Of a stretch of DNA of 33,901 nt, positions 1 to 6,628 are shown in pieces. The position numbers and the translations under genes were made by a program. How positions within the stretch are numbered: position 1 is the first letter of the stretch; every line of letters begins with the position of its first letter. Source of the DNA: Peptococcaceae bacterium UBA4997 (GTDB lineage Bacteria; Bacillota; Dehalobacteriia; UBA4068; UBA4997); NCBI GenBank assembly GCA_002398485.1, contig DGYV01000003.1, forward strand, positions 1,948-35,848. Direction: 5' to 3'. A model generated the notes under the pieces. The model was not told where the DNA came from and searched no databases. It worked only from the letters and a program-made list of their open reading frames with translations.

Positions 1-56
1 TTTTCCATACTATATATAGTATGATTTAATATTGAAAATTTTTTATTATTCTTTAC

Positions 57-88
57 AAAAAAAGAGCAGGGTTTTTAACCCTGCTCTT
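57..88 (-). terminator. Rho-independent terminator after the M20 amidohydrolase
   Basis: The arms 62-73 and 77-88 are perfectly complementary (12 pairs, three-base loop). Read on the minus strand, the hairpin is followed by a run of seven T (63-57). It begins 10 bases after the amidohydrolase stop codon and ends that transcript. Confidence 0.9.
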
Positions 89-98
89 AAAAATATAC

Positions 99-1280
99 TT
101 ATTTATCTTCAGACGCTATCGTGTACATGGTTTCCGCCATGACTTCAACACCTGTTTTCAAGCATTTTTCATCAATATTGAATAACCGATGATGCCATGG
201 ATAATTCTCACCTTCACAACCGCAGCCATTTAAATAATAAACAGAAGGTGCATATTGGCCGTAATAAGCATAATCCTCGCCTGCCAACAGGGAATATTTC
301 ATTTCTGAAAGTTTTAATTCAGGCTTAGCTTGAACCACTTTACGCACAACATCGGTTATTTCCACATTATTCATTACAGGCGGATAACCATATAAATAGT
401 TCAGCTGGTACTCCACACCCCAAGCCTGGGTAACCCCCCTAAGCACTTCATGCATATGAGCAAGGGCTATATCTCTTGTTTCATTGTTAAGGCAGCGCAA
501 GGTACCTGTCATTTCCACCCTGTCAGGAATAATGTTCTGGGCAGTACCGCCATGGATAGTACCTATAGTAATAACCAACGGCTCCATAGGATTATTCATA
601 CGGCTGGCAATAGTTTGCAATGCCACAACAGCTTCAGCAGCTACAATAATAGGGTCGCGCGTAACATGAGGTGAAGAACCATGACCGCCCCTGCCTTTTA
701 TGGTTAAATGAAAGTCATCCGCCACCGCAAAAATAGTACCGTTCTTCAGCGCAATGGTACCGGCCGGATAAAGCGGGGAAACGTGCTGCCCCAATACAAC
801 ATCTACATCAGGGTTTTTCAAAACCCCTGCTTCAACCATATCCCTAGCGCCTCCCGGCGGCTTTTCCTCACGAGGCTGGAAAATAAATTTAAGTGTACCA
901 CCGGGCGGATTTTGTATCATCGCCTTAGCTACACCCAACGCAATAGTCATATGGGCATCATGGCCACAAGCGTGCATACAACCACGATTGCGGGAACGAT
1001 ACTCAACCTCGTTGCCTTCTTCAATGGGCAGGGCATCTATATCCGCACGTAAAGCTACACATTTTTTTTGGGGTTCACCTTCTAAAACAGCAAGCAAGCC
1101 ATAGCCCGCAATATTGCTTTTTACTTTTAGCCCCATAGCCTTCAATTCCTTTGCCAAATAAGCAGAGGTTTCTTTTTCTGCCCCCGAAATTTCAGGATAC
1201 ATGTGCAAATGCCTGCGCCATTTAATTAATGCTTCCTCGTCAATAGCTTGACTAACCGATGCATTAACCACACCACTCAT
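99..1280 (-). CDS. M20-family metal-dependent amidohydrolase (amino-acylase / hippurate hydrolase type)
   Basis: This cytosolic zinc amidohydrolase would cleave N-acyl amino acids or related amides; the exact substrate cannot be read from sequence. The protein is 393 residues, typical of the family. The metal-binding motif MHACGHDAH lies near residue 100, the catalytic-glutamate region PREEKPPGG near 140, and the dimerisation domain follows (GGHGSSPH, then IGTIHGGTAQNIIPD). The frame is open to a GTG at 1292, but that GTG is part of the ribosome binding site. The minus strand reads AAAGGTGG, eight bases, then ATG at 1280, so ATG was chosen. It lies about 80 bases downstream of the TPR gene with a weak hairpin between them, and a strong terminator follows it. 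No signal peptide is seen. The family assignment is secure; the specificity is not. Confidence 0.93.
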   Translation of the reverse strand: MSGVVNASVSQAIDEEALIKWRRHLHMYPEISGAEKETSAYLAKELKAMGLKVKSNIAGYGLLAVLEGEPQKKCVALRADIDALPIEEGNEVEYRSRNRGCMHACGHDAHMTIALGVAKAMIQNPPGGTLKFIFQPREEKPPGGARDMVEAGVLKNPDVDVVLGQHVSPLYPAGTIALKNGTIFAVADDFHLTIKGRGGHGSSPHVTRDPIIVAAEAVVALQTIASRMNNPMEPLVITIGTIHGGTAQNIIPDRVEMTGTLRCLNNETRDIALAHMHEVLRGVTQAWGVEYQLNYLYGYPPVMNNVEITDVVRKVVQAKPELKLSEMKYSLLAGEDYAYYGQYAPSVYYLNGCGCEGENYPWHHRLFNIDEKCLKTGVEVMAETMYTIASEDK

Positions 1281-1317
1281 TTTTAATACCACCTTTTATA
1301 TTATAAATAACAAGCTA

Positions 1318-1344
1318 ATAGCGAACCCAAAACAGGCTCGCTAT
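1318..1344 (-). terminator. Weak stem-loop between the TPR gene and the amidohydrolase gene
   Basis: ATAGCGA (1318-1324) pairs with TCGCTAT (1338-1344) around a 13-base loop, just after the TPR gene stop. On the minus strand what follows is AT-rich but has no uninterrupted T run. It may be a partial terminator or an mRNA-end stabiliser. Confidence 0.4.
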
Positions 1345-1360
1345 AGTTGAATTTTAAAGC

Positions 1361-2143
1361 TTACTCGTTTTTAGCTTCGGATTTTTCCGCGGAAACGTCG
1401 TCTTTAGCTTCACTGCCACTATTTGAAGCTTCTTCATTAGGTTCAGCCACCTTACCATTTGCTTCGATCAATTGTTTCAAGGTTTCAATAGCCGAATCAA
1501 TACTTTGCAAATATGTACTATCTGCGGGAAGTAAGGCTTTATAAACCTGCAATTCCTGCTTAGCATCCTGATAACGGCCAACACTTACTAAAAATTGGGT
1601 ATAGGACATAGCAACTTCATAATTTGTGCTGTCTGTTTCTTTGGCCAGCAAATATTTTGTTTCCGCCTTTTCATTTTCACCCGCCATAGCATAGCTGTTA
1701 GCTGCTTTAACAATAAGCTGTGCTTTACCTGTATTATTCAAGCCTTCAGGCGTATTGGCATAAGCCTCTTCAAAAAGCTTAGCTGCTTCCGCATATACGG
1801 GTTTAGATTTATCACTGTATTCTGTGCTCTTTGCGGTATCACCATCCGTAGCGGCTTGAGAAGCCGCATCAATATAAACACCTGCCTGGTTATACAAAAG
1901 CTCTGCCAAAGCATTTATGGATGCATAATCATTGGCTTTTTCCTGATAAGTGATCCTGGCTGTGTCAATAGCAGATTGATAACTTGCAATCTGTGCATTG
2001 TAATCTACTTTGCTGGTTACATCAGGAGCAGTTCTGCCGTTGGTTGCATAAACACCCAAAAGGCCAATAACCAGAACCACAAAAATAACGATCAAAAGCC
2101 ATCTTCTTTTTTTAACACTTGTACGTAAAGACAGAATAGACAT
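1361..2143 (-). CDS. Membrane-anchored TPR-repeat protein, function unknown
   Basis: The 260-residue protein has a short basic N-terminus (KKRRW), one hydrophobic segment at about residues 15-33, and then a soluble helical domain. That domain contains tetratricopeptide-like helix pairs, for example around residues 130-210 (AQLIVKAANSYAMAGENEKA, then YEVAMSYTQFLVSVGRYQDA). It ends in an acidic, Ser/Glu/Lys-rich tail. The topology suggests a single anchor with the repeats outside the cytoplasm, acting as a protein-interaction scaffold. The start is ATG at 2143 behind GGAGGAAAGCTA. It sits between perR and an M20 amidohydrolase, neither of which hints at a role. The repeat assignment comes from pattern recognition and is moderately sure; I do not recognise a named family. 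Confidence 0.8.
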   Translation of the reverse strand: MSILSLRTSVKKRRWLLIVIFVVLVIGLLGVYATNGRTAPDVTSKVDYNAQIASYQSAIDTARITYQEKANDYASINALAELLYNQAGVYIDAASQAATDGDTAKSTEYSDKSKPVYAEAAKLFEEAYANTPEGLNNTGKAQLIVKAANSYAMAGENEKAETKYLLAKETDSTNYEVAMSYTQFLVSVGRYQDAKQELQVYKALLPADSTYLQSIDSAIETLKQLIEANGKVAEPNEEASNSGSEAKDDVSAEKSEAKNE

Positions 2144-2193
2144 TAGCTTTCCTCCATCAACAATAGTTTAGCCTAAAAATACTTTTAAACTCA

Positions 2194-2222
2194 CTTATAG
2201 TATTATAATATATATTTTTCAA
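2194..2222 (-). promoter_or_regulatory. Possible sigma-A promoter for the TPR gene
   Basis: On the minus strand TTGAAA (2222-2217) is followed after 17 bases by TATAAG (2199-2194), about 50 bases upstream of the TPR start codon. The whole stretch is AT-rich and alternative -10 elements overlap it (TATAAT a few bases upstream), so the exact element is uncertain. Confidence 0.35.
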
Positions 2223-2275
2223 TAAATCCAGTTTTAAAATAGAAAAGAGCTACAAAGTGCCATTAATAAAAAAGC

Positions 2276-2339
2276 TGTCATTCTGAACATAAGTGAAATA
2301 TTTTACAAGATCCTTCGCTACGTTCAAAAAGAGATAACA
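2276..2339. repeat. Degenerate intergenic palindromic repeat (TGTCATTCTGA type)
   Basis: The stretch opens with TGTCATTCTGAAC and contains GATCCTTCGCTACGTTC. It ends with an imperfect complement of its start (GTTCAAAAAGAGATAACA). This matches the general design of the small TGTCATTCTGAG...CTCAGAATGACA intergenic repeats found in many anaerobic bacteria, with mutated arms. It lies in the 266-base gap between perR and the TPR gene. Only one copy is visible here, so the repeat status rests on resemblance. Confidence 0.5.
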
Positions 2340-2409
2340 ATAGTTAACACAATACAAGGTTTTATTATATAAAGAGTACTTTACCACTATTTTTTATTTT
2401 TAGTTATTT

Positions 2410-2832
2410 TTATACTATTGGCCCAAATTTTTCCAAACAGTTATGGCATCTTCCGTAAAATTCAAGCCTGTGCAAAGTAACCTGCCCCGGTATTTTAGTA
2501 TTAGCCATTTTCAGTATTTCCTCACAAACAGGCGCATCAACATCATATACTCTGCCGCAATCCTGGCATACAAAATGATAATGTGGTATGGTATTGCCAT
2601 CAAAGCGGCTGAAACCCTTACCATAATTAAGCTCTATAATAGCATTTTCATCAAGCAAAACCTGTAGGTTTCTGTAAACCGTACCCAAACTTATATCCGG
2701 CAAGCGTTTGCGAGCTTCAACATAAATGGCCTCCGCGGTTGGATGGCTTTTGGTACTGCAAAGAATTTCCTTTATGACCCGCCTTTGCTTGGTCATTCTT
2801 TTACACTTTAACTTTCCAGTATCCACTGACAT
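2410..2832 (-). CDS. perR: Fur-family peroxide/metal-responsive repressor, PerR-like
   Basis: This 140-residue winged-helix repressor of the Fur superfamily would sense peroxide through metal-catalysed oxidation and control oxidative-stress genes. The DNA-binding helix region is ISLGTVYRNLQVLLDE. The features favouring PerR over Fur or Zur are SRFD (the position of Bacillus subtilis PerR D85), HYH (H91/H93 positions), RVYDV (D104 position), HPTAEAIY (H37 position) and the ending HRLEFYGRCHNC. The structural zinc pairs are CQDC and CHNC. The start is ATG at 2832 behind AGGAGGAATTAAA. It lies 22 bases downstream of ylbF and is probably co-transcribed with it. The family is certain; the PerR subtype is likely, based on residue matches recalled from the Bacillus protein. 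Confidence 0.88.
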   Translation of the reverse strand: MSVDTGKLKCKRMTKQRRVIKEILCSTKSHPTAEAIYVEARKRLPDISLGTVYRNLQVLLDENAIIELNYGKGFSRFDGNTIPHYHFVCQDCGRVYDVDAPVCEEILKMANTKIPGQVTLHRLEFYGRCHNCLEKFGPIV

Positions 2833-2854
2833 TTTAATTCCTCCTGCTTAAAGC

Positions 2855-3289
2855 TTAATTAACCAGTTTATAGGCTTTGCTTTCATTGAACATAGGCAAT
2901 ACTTCCACTGTTTCCCGGTTCAGGCCCAAAATATCACCAAAGATCTTTTGCAATTCACCCAAAAGCCTGTTCAAAGAATATTCTGCATTTAAATATTCAC
3001 TTACAACGGGGTTCAAGGAAAGAGCCATATACATTTCCTCCAACAGTTCTTCCCTGTTCAAAATACCTTCGCCCATAAAATCGCTCATTCTTATGTGCAA
3101 TTCCTGCTTTTTCATTTCATTTAAAACATTTATATTATATTCATCCTGTTCCAATTTTGCCTTGGCAGATAAATACTGGTTATATTCCTTGCTTTGCCTT
3201 AAAAGATCGGCTAAGCTTTCGGCATTTTGCAGAATTTTATGATTAACATCATTACTGTATTTACTATATTTTTTTTCATCTTTAGTCAT
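2855..3289 (-). CDS. YlbF/YmcA-family protein
   Basis: This 144-residue, largely helical, charged protein resembles the YlbF/YmcA (RicF/RicA) family. In Bacillus those proteins form a complex with YaaT that works with RNase Y in mRNA maturation. Recognisable parts are AESLADLLRQSKEYNQYLSA near residues 20-45 and the C-terminal SEYLNAEYSLNRLLGELQKI. The frame extends five codons upstream to a TTG at 3304, but the minus strand reads GGAGGTGATAAAT directly before ATG at 3289, so that ATG is the start. A strong sigma-A promoter lies about 65 bases upstream and perR follows at 22 bases. An RNase Y gene is also in this window (22138-23679). No direct evidence for the RNA role exists here. Confidence 0.82.
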   Translation of the reverse strand: MTKDEKKYSKYSNDVNHKILQNAESLADLLRQSKEYNQYLSAKAKLEQDEYNINVLNEMKKQELHIRMSDFMGEGILNREELLEEMYMALSLNPVVSEYLNAEYSLNRLLGELQKIFGDILGLNRETVEVLPMFNESKAYKLVN

Positions 3290-3352
3290 ATTTATCACCT
3301 CCAAACTGTAAATCCAAGCAATGTCTTTTTAATAATATCTATTACTGATTAA

Positions 3353-3381
3353 ATTATAACCCATCAGCTTGATTTATGCAA
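3353..3381 (-). promoter_or_regulatory. Sigma-A promoter for ylbF-perR
   Basis: On the minus strand TTGCAT (3381-3376), a 17-base spacer and a perfect TATAAT (3358-3353) lie about 65 bases upstream of the ylbF start codon and just downstream of the flx operon terminator. I did not find a convincing PerR operator (TTATAATNATTATAA) over it. Confidence 0.8.
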
Positions 3382-3410
3382 TATTTATTTGTATACCTGC
3401 TTAGTGTCGC

Positions 3411-3442
3411 AAAAAGGGCATCGCAGCTGCGATGCCCTTTTT
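3411..3442 (-). terminator. Terminator of the hdr-flx operon, symmetric
   Basis: A perfect 32-base palindrome (AAAAAGGGCATCGCAG and its complement) lies 35 bases after the flxA stop. It gives a GC-rich stem followed by five T on either strand. It ends the hdrCBA-flxDCBA transcript and insulates the ylbF promoter. Confidence 0.92.
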
Positions 3443-3476
3443 ATGTTAAATAAAGCTATTGCAGTTAAATTCAGCT

Positions 3477-4319
3477 TTAGAATTCCTGTGGCAAGCCTTC
3501 CAGTTCAGCCATGGTGAATACGGGGCCGTCCAGGCAAATATATTTACTGCCGATATTGCAACGTCCGCATTTACCAATACCGCATTTCATCCTCATTTCC
3601 AAGGTAGTGATAACCTGGTCATTAGAGAAGCCCATTTTGGTAAGGCTATCTAAGCAGAATTTGATCATGATGGGAGGTCCACATAATACAACCATCCGGT
3701 TATCGGGTTTGAAAGCTAATTCTTCCAAATATGCGGGCACAAAGCCAACGTGGCAAGCCAGCTCCTCGTCATCACAGTCTACCGTGATATGAACTTTAGT
3801 ATCCTTCATAGCAGGCCAGTTAGTATAAAGGTCTTCTTTGAATACCAAGTCTTTAGCACTGCGGGCACCGTAAAGGATGTCTATTTTACCATAATCTTCA
3901 CGGTTTTCAAAAGCATAACGGATAAAAGAACGTACAGGCGCTAAACCGATACCACCGCCGATAAACAGCATATCCTTGCCCTTGCAGGCTTCCACGGGGA
4001 AAGTATTGCCATAAGCTCCGCGCACACCTACCTGCTGGCCTACACTCATTTCATGCAGGGCATCGGTAAGCATACCGCAGCGTTTGATAGCAAAATCCAA
4101 ATAATCCTCGCCTTTGGCGGTAACGGAGAACATACCTTCACCAACACCTATCAGAGAGAACATGCCCAATTGGCCGGGCATGGGATCGAATGGCTTTTTG
4201 CCGTCCAATGTTTGTACCCTGAAGGTTTTAGTATCAGGAGTTTCATCAGTTATTTTAATAACATTGCAAATTTGCGGCACCAAAGGATTTTCGCCACAAG
4301 TACATTCATGATTAGTCAT
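3477..4319 (-). CDS. flxA: FlxA-type NAD(P)H-binding flavoprotein subunit of the Hdr-Flx complex
   Basis: This 280-residue ferredoxin-reductase-like subunit would take electrons from NADH via FAD and pass them toward the iron-sulfur subunits and HdrA. The N-terminal half is an FAD-binding barrel (PMPGQLGMFSLIG). The nucleotide-binding half carries GGGIGLAPVRSFIRYA and VVLCGPPIMIKF. Near the C-terminus four cysteines (246, 251, 254, 262; CGIGKCGRC...C) match the [2Fe-2S] site of PyrK/DHODB-type subunits. The start is ATG at 4319, overlapping the end of flxB by 8 bases, with GGAGG inside flxB. It is the last gene of the operon. Hydrogenase/sulfhydrogenase gamma subunits look the same in isolation; the gene context selects Flx. 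Confidence 0.88.
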   Translation of the reverse strand: MTNHECTCGENPLVPQICNVIKITDETPDTKTFRVQTLDGKKPFDPMPGQLGMFSLIGVGEGMFSVTAKGEDYLDFAIKRCGMLTDALHEMSVGQQVGVRGAYGNTFPVEACKGKDMLFIGGGIGLAPVRSFIRYAFENREDYGKIDILYGARSAKDLVFKEDLYTNWPAMKDTKVHITVDCDDEELACHVGFVPAYLEELAFKPDNRMVVLCGPPIMIKFCLDSLTKMGFSNDQVITTLEMRMKCGIGKCGRCNIGSKYICLDGPVFTMAELEGLPQEF

Positions 4320-5328
4320 TGCTGCCAGCCTCCTTTAATGCTCCCACTTTATCGATAAACATCGTAATATCAAGGTCTACGGGGCAATCGGCAACACAAC
4401 GGCCGCAACCCACACAAAGAGAACCTTTACCATAGCGGTCTTCAAAATAGGCCAGTTTATGCAGGAAACGGTTGCGCACACGTTCCTTTTTACTGGGACG
4501 TGGATTATGGCCACCCGCCATTCTGGTATATTCGGAGAACATGCAGGAATCCCAGCAGCGGAATTTATAGCCTTCATTGCCGCATTCTTTGCCCTCGATA
4601 TCAAAACAATAGCAGGTTGGGCAAACATAAGTGCAAGTACCGCAGCCAATGCATTTTTGAGCAGTTTCCTGCCAAATATCGCTTTCAAACATTTTTACAT
4701 TCATTAATTTTTTCTGCACACCATCCATATTTACTTTTAAGGTGCACTCCAAAGCAGCGGCTTCACCATCCCCTTCTTCCAATAAGGGTTTCAGAAGGTT
4801 AACCAAAGCTTCGCCTTTTTCGGTTTGGGCTTTTACGGCATAATAATCCCCTAAGTCGTTAAGCTGAACATCCGCGGTAGGTGCAGCTACAGGGTTTAAG
4901 CCCATAGAATCGCAGAAACAGGTAGGCAAAACCTTAGTGCAGCCAATAGCTACAGTTGTAAGGTTTTCTTTTTTCCTGGAGTAGAAGCTGTCTACATAAC
5001 CGCGGGTAAGGAAAACCTCATCCATGCAATCTATAGAGTGCATATCACAGCTGCGGATACCAAAAATGATTTGCTTATCGGTTTCTTTGATTTCTTCAAG
5101 GCTTTCCACCTGGGTAAGCCTGGTTTTGTATTTATACATTTTTTCCGTTTGCGGGAAAAGGGCATCCTTGGGAGGCAACAGCGTATTTACGGCATCCATG
5201 GCCAATTCGCCCTCTGCACCCCAAGGCGCAAATTTGGTAACTCCTTCTATTTTCATAGGCACAAGTAAATTAGCTTCCTTGGCCATTAAATCGAAGGCCT
5301 GTTGTAATTTATTTTTCGCTAGTTTCAA
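4312..5328 (-). CDS. flxB: FlxB-type 4Fe-4S dicluster subunit
   Basis: This electron-transfer protein, 338 residues from the chosen start, belongs to the sulfhydrogenase-beta / 4Fe-4S dicluster family. Cluster motif one is CIGCGTCTYVCPTCYC at about 226-241, with further cysteines just after it. Motif two is CVGCGRCVADCP at about 305-316. The frame is open to ATG at 5364, inside flxC. However the minus strand has AGGGGGGTGCCAAAA directly before TTG at 5328, and the protein then begins MKLAKNKLQQAF, so TTG is preferred; this leaves 13 bases after the flxC stop. The subunit probably relays electrons from the FlxA flavin to FlxC/FlxD. FlxB versus FlxC naming follows gene order and is tentative. 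Confidence 0.83.
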   Translation of the reverse strand: MKLAKNKLQQAFDLMAKEANLLVPMKIEGVTKFAPWGAEGELAMDAVNTLLPPKDALFPQTEKMYKYKTRLTQVESLEEIKETDKQIIFGIRSCDMHSIDCMDEVFLTRGYVDSFYSRKKENLTTVAIGCTKVLPTCFCDSMGLNPVAAPTADVQLNDLGDYYAVKAQTEKGEALVNLLKPLLEEGDGEAAALECTLKVNMDGVQKKLMNVKMFESDIWQETAQKCIGCGTCTYVCPTCYCFDIEGKECGNEGYKFRCWDSCMFSEYTRMAGGHNPRPSKKERVRNRFLHKLAYFEDRYGKGSLCVGCGRCVADCPVDLDITMFIDKVGALKEAGSND

Positions 5329-5341
5329 TTTTGGCACCCCC

Positions 5342-6196
5342 CTACATATACTCTTCATGGTCATCTAATTTATAGGTGCCCAACGGAGGTTTAACTTCAG
5401 TGTTCATGCCAGCTTCATATTCACCGAACAGTTCATTGGCGTCTTTCAGAAGCTTGCGGTTCAATTTCATAAGGGGAAGGCCTACAGGACATACGCGTTC
5501 ACATTCACCGCATTCAATGCAGCGATCGCCAATGTGATAAGCACGGGTCAAACCATAAACCTGGTTTTCGGCACGGTTGTTCTGTTTACCCTGCCAACCT
5601 ACCCTGTACTGATCCACATAACATTCACGGCAGTTGCAAGCCGGACAAACATTGCGGCAAGCATAGCAGCGGATGCATTTATCGTATTGCTTGGCCCAGA
5701 ATTCATAACGTTCATCTGCACTTAAGGCTTCCATAGCTTCTACATCTTTGAAGCGGTCGGGGTAGCCTTTTTCCTGTACGGGTTCACCAACCATTACATC
5801 AGCTTCCAGTGGGTTATGGTGCATACATTCAATACACTTTTTAACCATTTCGCCTGTAACAGGATCTTTTTTGCCTTCACAGGGCAAACCAATGAGATAA
5901 ACATTTTCCCTTTTTAGCTGATTATCTTGGATAAGACGGTTAACGGCACGGGAATCACAACCACGCACACATAAACCGATTTTCTTTTCGGGGTACATAT
6001 TATCCATAGTATATTTGGCCAAAGTATTCAGGCAGTATTCATTCCAAACCAGTTCATCAACTTTGGCGGGTTCTTTTACAAATACGGGGCTGGTTTTATT
6101 AGTACGGCCTTTGCCCCAGCCTATTATATAACCTACTTCACCGCTTTCCAAAAGCTTTTTGGCGGTTTCTCTCAATTTAGCCTGCATATCGCTCAT
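5342..6196 (-). CDS. flxC: FlxC-type 4Fe-4S dicluster subunit
   Basis: The protein has 284 residues. The N-terminal half resembles the substrate-domain fold of coenzyme F420 hydrogenase beta-like proteins (GLCVRGCDSRAVNRLIQDNQ). The C-terminal half holds two [4Fe-4S] motifs: CIRCYACRNVCPACNCRECY from residue 174 and CIECGECERVCP from residue 226. The start is ATG at 6196, preceded by AAGGAGGGGAACTAA and immediately following the flxD stop codon, so translation is likely coupled. It would form part of the electron wire between the NADH module and HdrA. The family is clear; its exact place in the complex is inferred from known Flx-Hdr operons. Confidence 0.84.
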   Translation of the reverse strand: MSDMQAKLRETAKKLLESGEVGYIIGWGKGRTNKTSPVFVKEPAKVDELVWNEYCLNTLAKYTMDNMYPEKKIGLCVRGCDSRAVNRLIQDNQLKRENVYLIGLPCEGKKDPVTGEMVKKCIECMHHNPLEADVMVGEPVQEKGYPDRFKDVEAMEALSADERYEFWAKQYDKCIRCYACRNVCPACNCRECYVDQYRVGWQGKQNNRAENQVYGLTRAYHIGDRCIECGECERVCPVGLPLMKLNRKLLKDANELFGEYEAGMNTEVKPPLGTYKLDDHEEYM

Positions 6197-6628
6197 TTAG
6201 TTCCCCTCCTTAAATTTGGTGTTGGGGCCTAATGCCGCTACATCAGCAGTAACTTTTTCAATAGTTTCTTTAAATTTGCCGGCCTCGGAACCGGAAATCC
6301 AACGAGCTTGGAAGCGGCCGGGTTCAATACCGTTATATTGTAAAAATCTTTGCATCATCAAGAAGCGACGACGTGTGAAGTAATTGCCACTAACATAGTG
6401 GCAGTCGCCGGGGTGTCAGCCGGCCACCAAAATACCGTCAATGCCTTTTTGGAAAGCACGCAGCACAAATTGGGGGTTTACCCTGCCGGAACAGGGAACA
6501 CGCAATACGCGTACATTATCCGGATATTTCATCCTATTCAAGCCTGCCAAGTCTGCACCGGCATAAGCACACCAGTTGCAGCAGAAAGCTAAAATTTTAG
6601 GATTCCAGTTTCCTTCTTTTACAGACAC
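6197..6628 (-). CDS. flxD: FlxD/MvhD-type [2Fe-2S] subunit, selenoprotein (Sec71 at TGA 6416-6418)
   Basis: The 143-residue protein is read through one in-frame TGA. MvhD/FlxD docks on HdrA and feeds electrons to its bifurcating flavin. The N-terminal half has C16, C17 and C20 ([15 protein letters not shown]) and C46 (RVPCSGRV). Upstream of the TGA the protein reads GIDGILVAG and downstream [18 protein letters not shown]. The family motif is G-C-HPGDCHY, so TGA replaces the conserved cysteine. A SECIS-like hairpin follows at 6385-6403. The frame continues for 72 codons to a TAA abutting flxC. The start is GTG at 6628, overlapping the hdrA stop by 10 bases, behind a very strong AGAGGAGGTGG. 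Loss of function by nonsense mutation is unlikely given perfect conservation downstream. VhuD of methanococci has selenocysteine at the equivalent place. Confidence 0.93.
6385..6403 (-). promoter_or_regulatory. Bacterial SECIS-like hairpin of flxD
   Basis: On the minus strand TGCCACT and AGTGGCA form a seven-pair stem with the loop ATGTT. The stem starts 12 bases after the recoded TGA and the loop is 20-24 bases after it. That is within the usual window for bacterial selenocysteine insertion elements, and the loop contains a G. Confidence 0.75.

Noticed and set aside
3345..3365. PerR box over the ylbF-perR promoter
   Set aside because: TTATAAT is present because of the -10, but the second half-site does not match.
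6197..6418. flxD as a nonsense-mutated pseudogene
   Set aside because: Downstream codons preserve the family motif perfectly, the TGA falls on a conserved Cys, and a second TGA of the same kind lies in hdrA.
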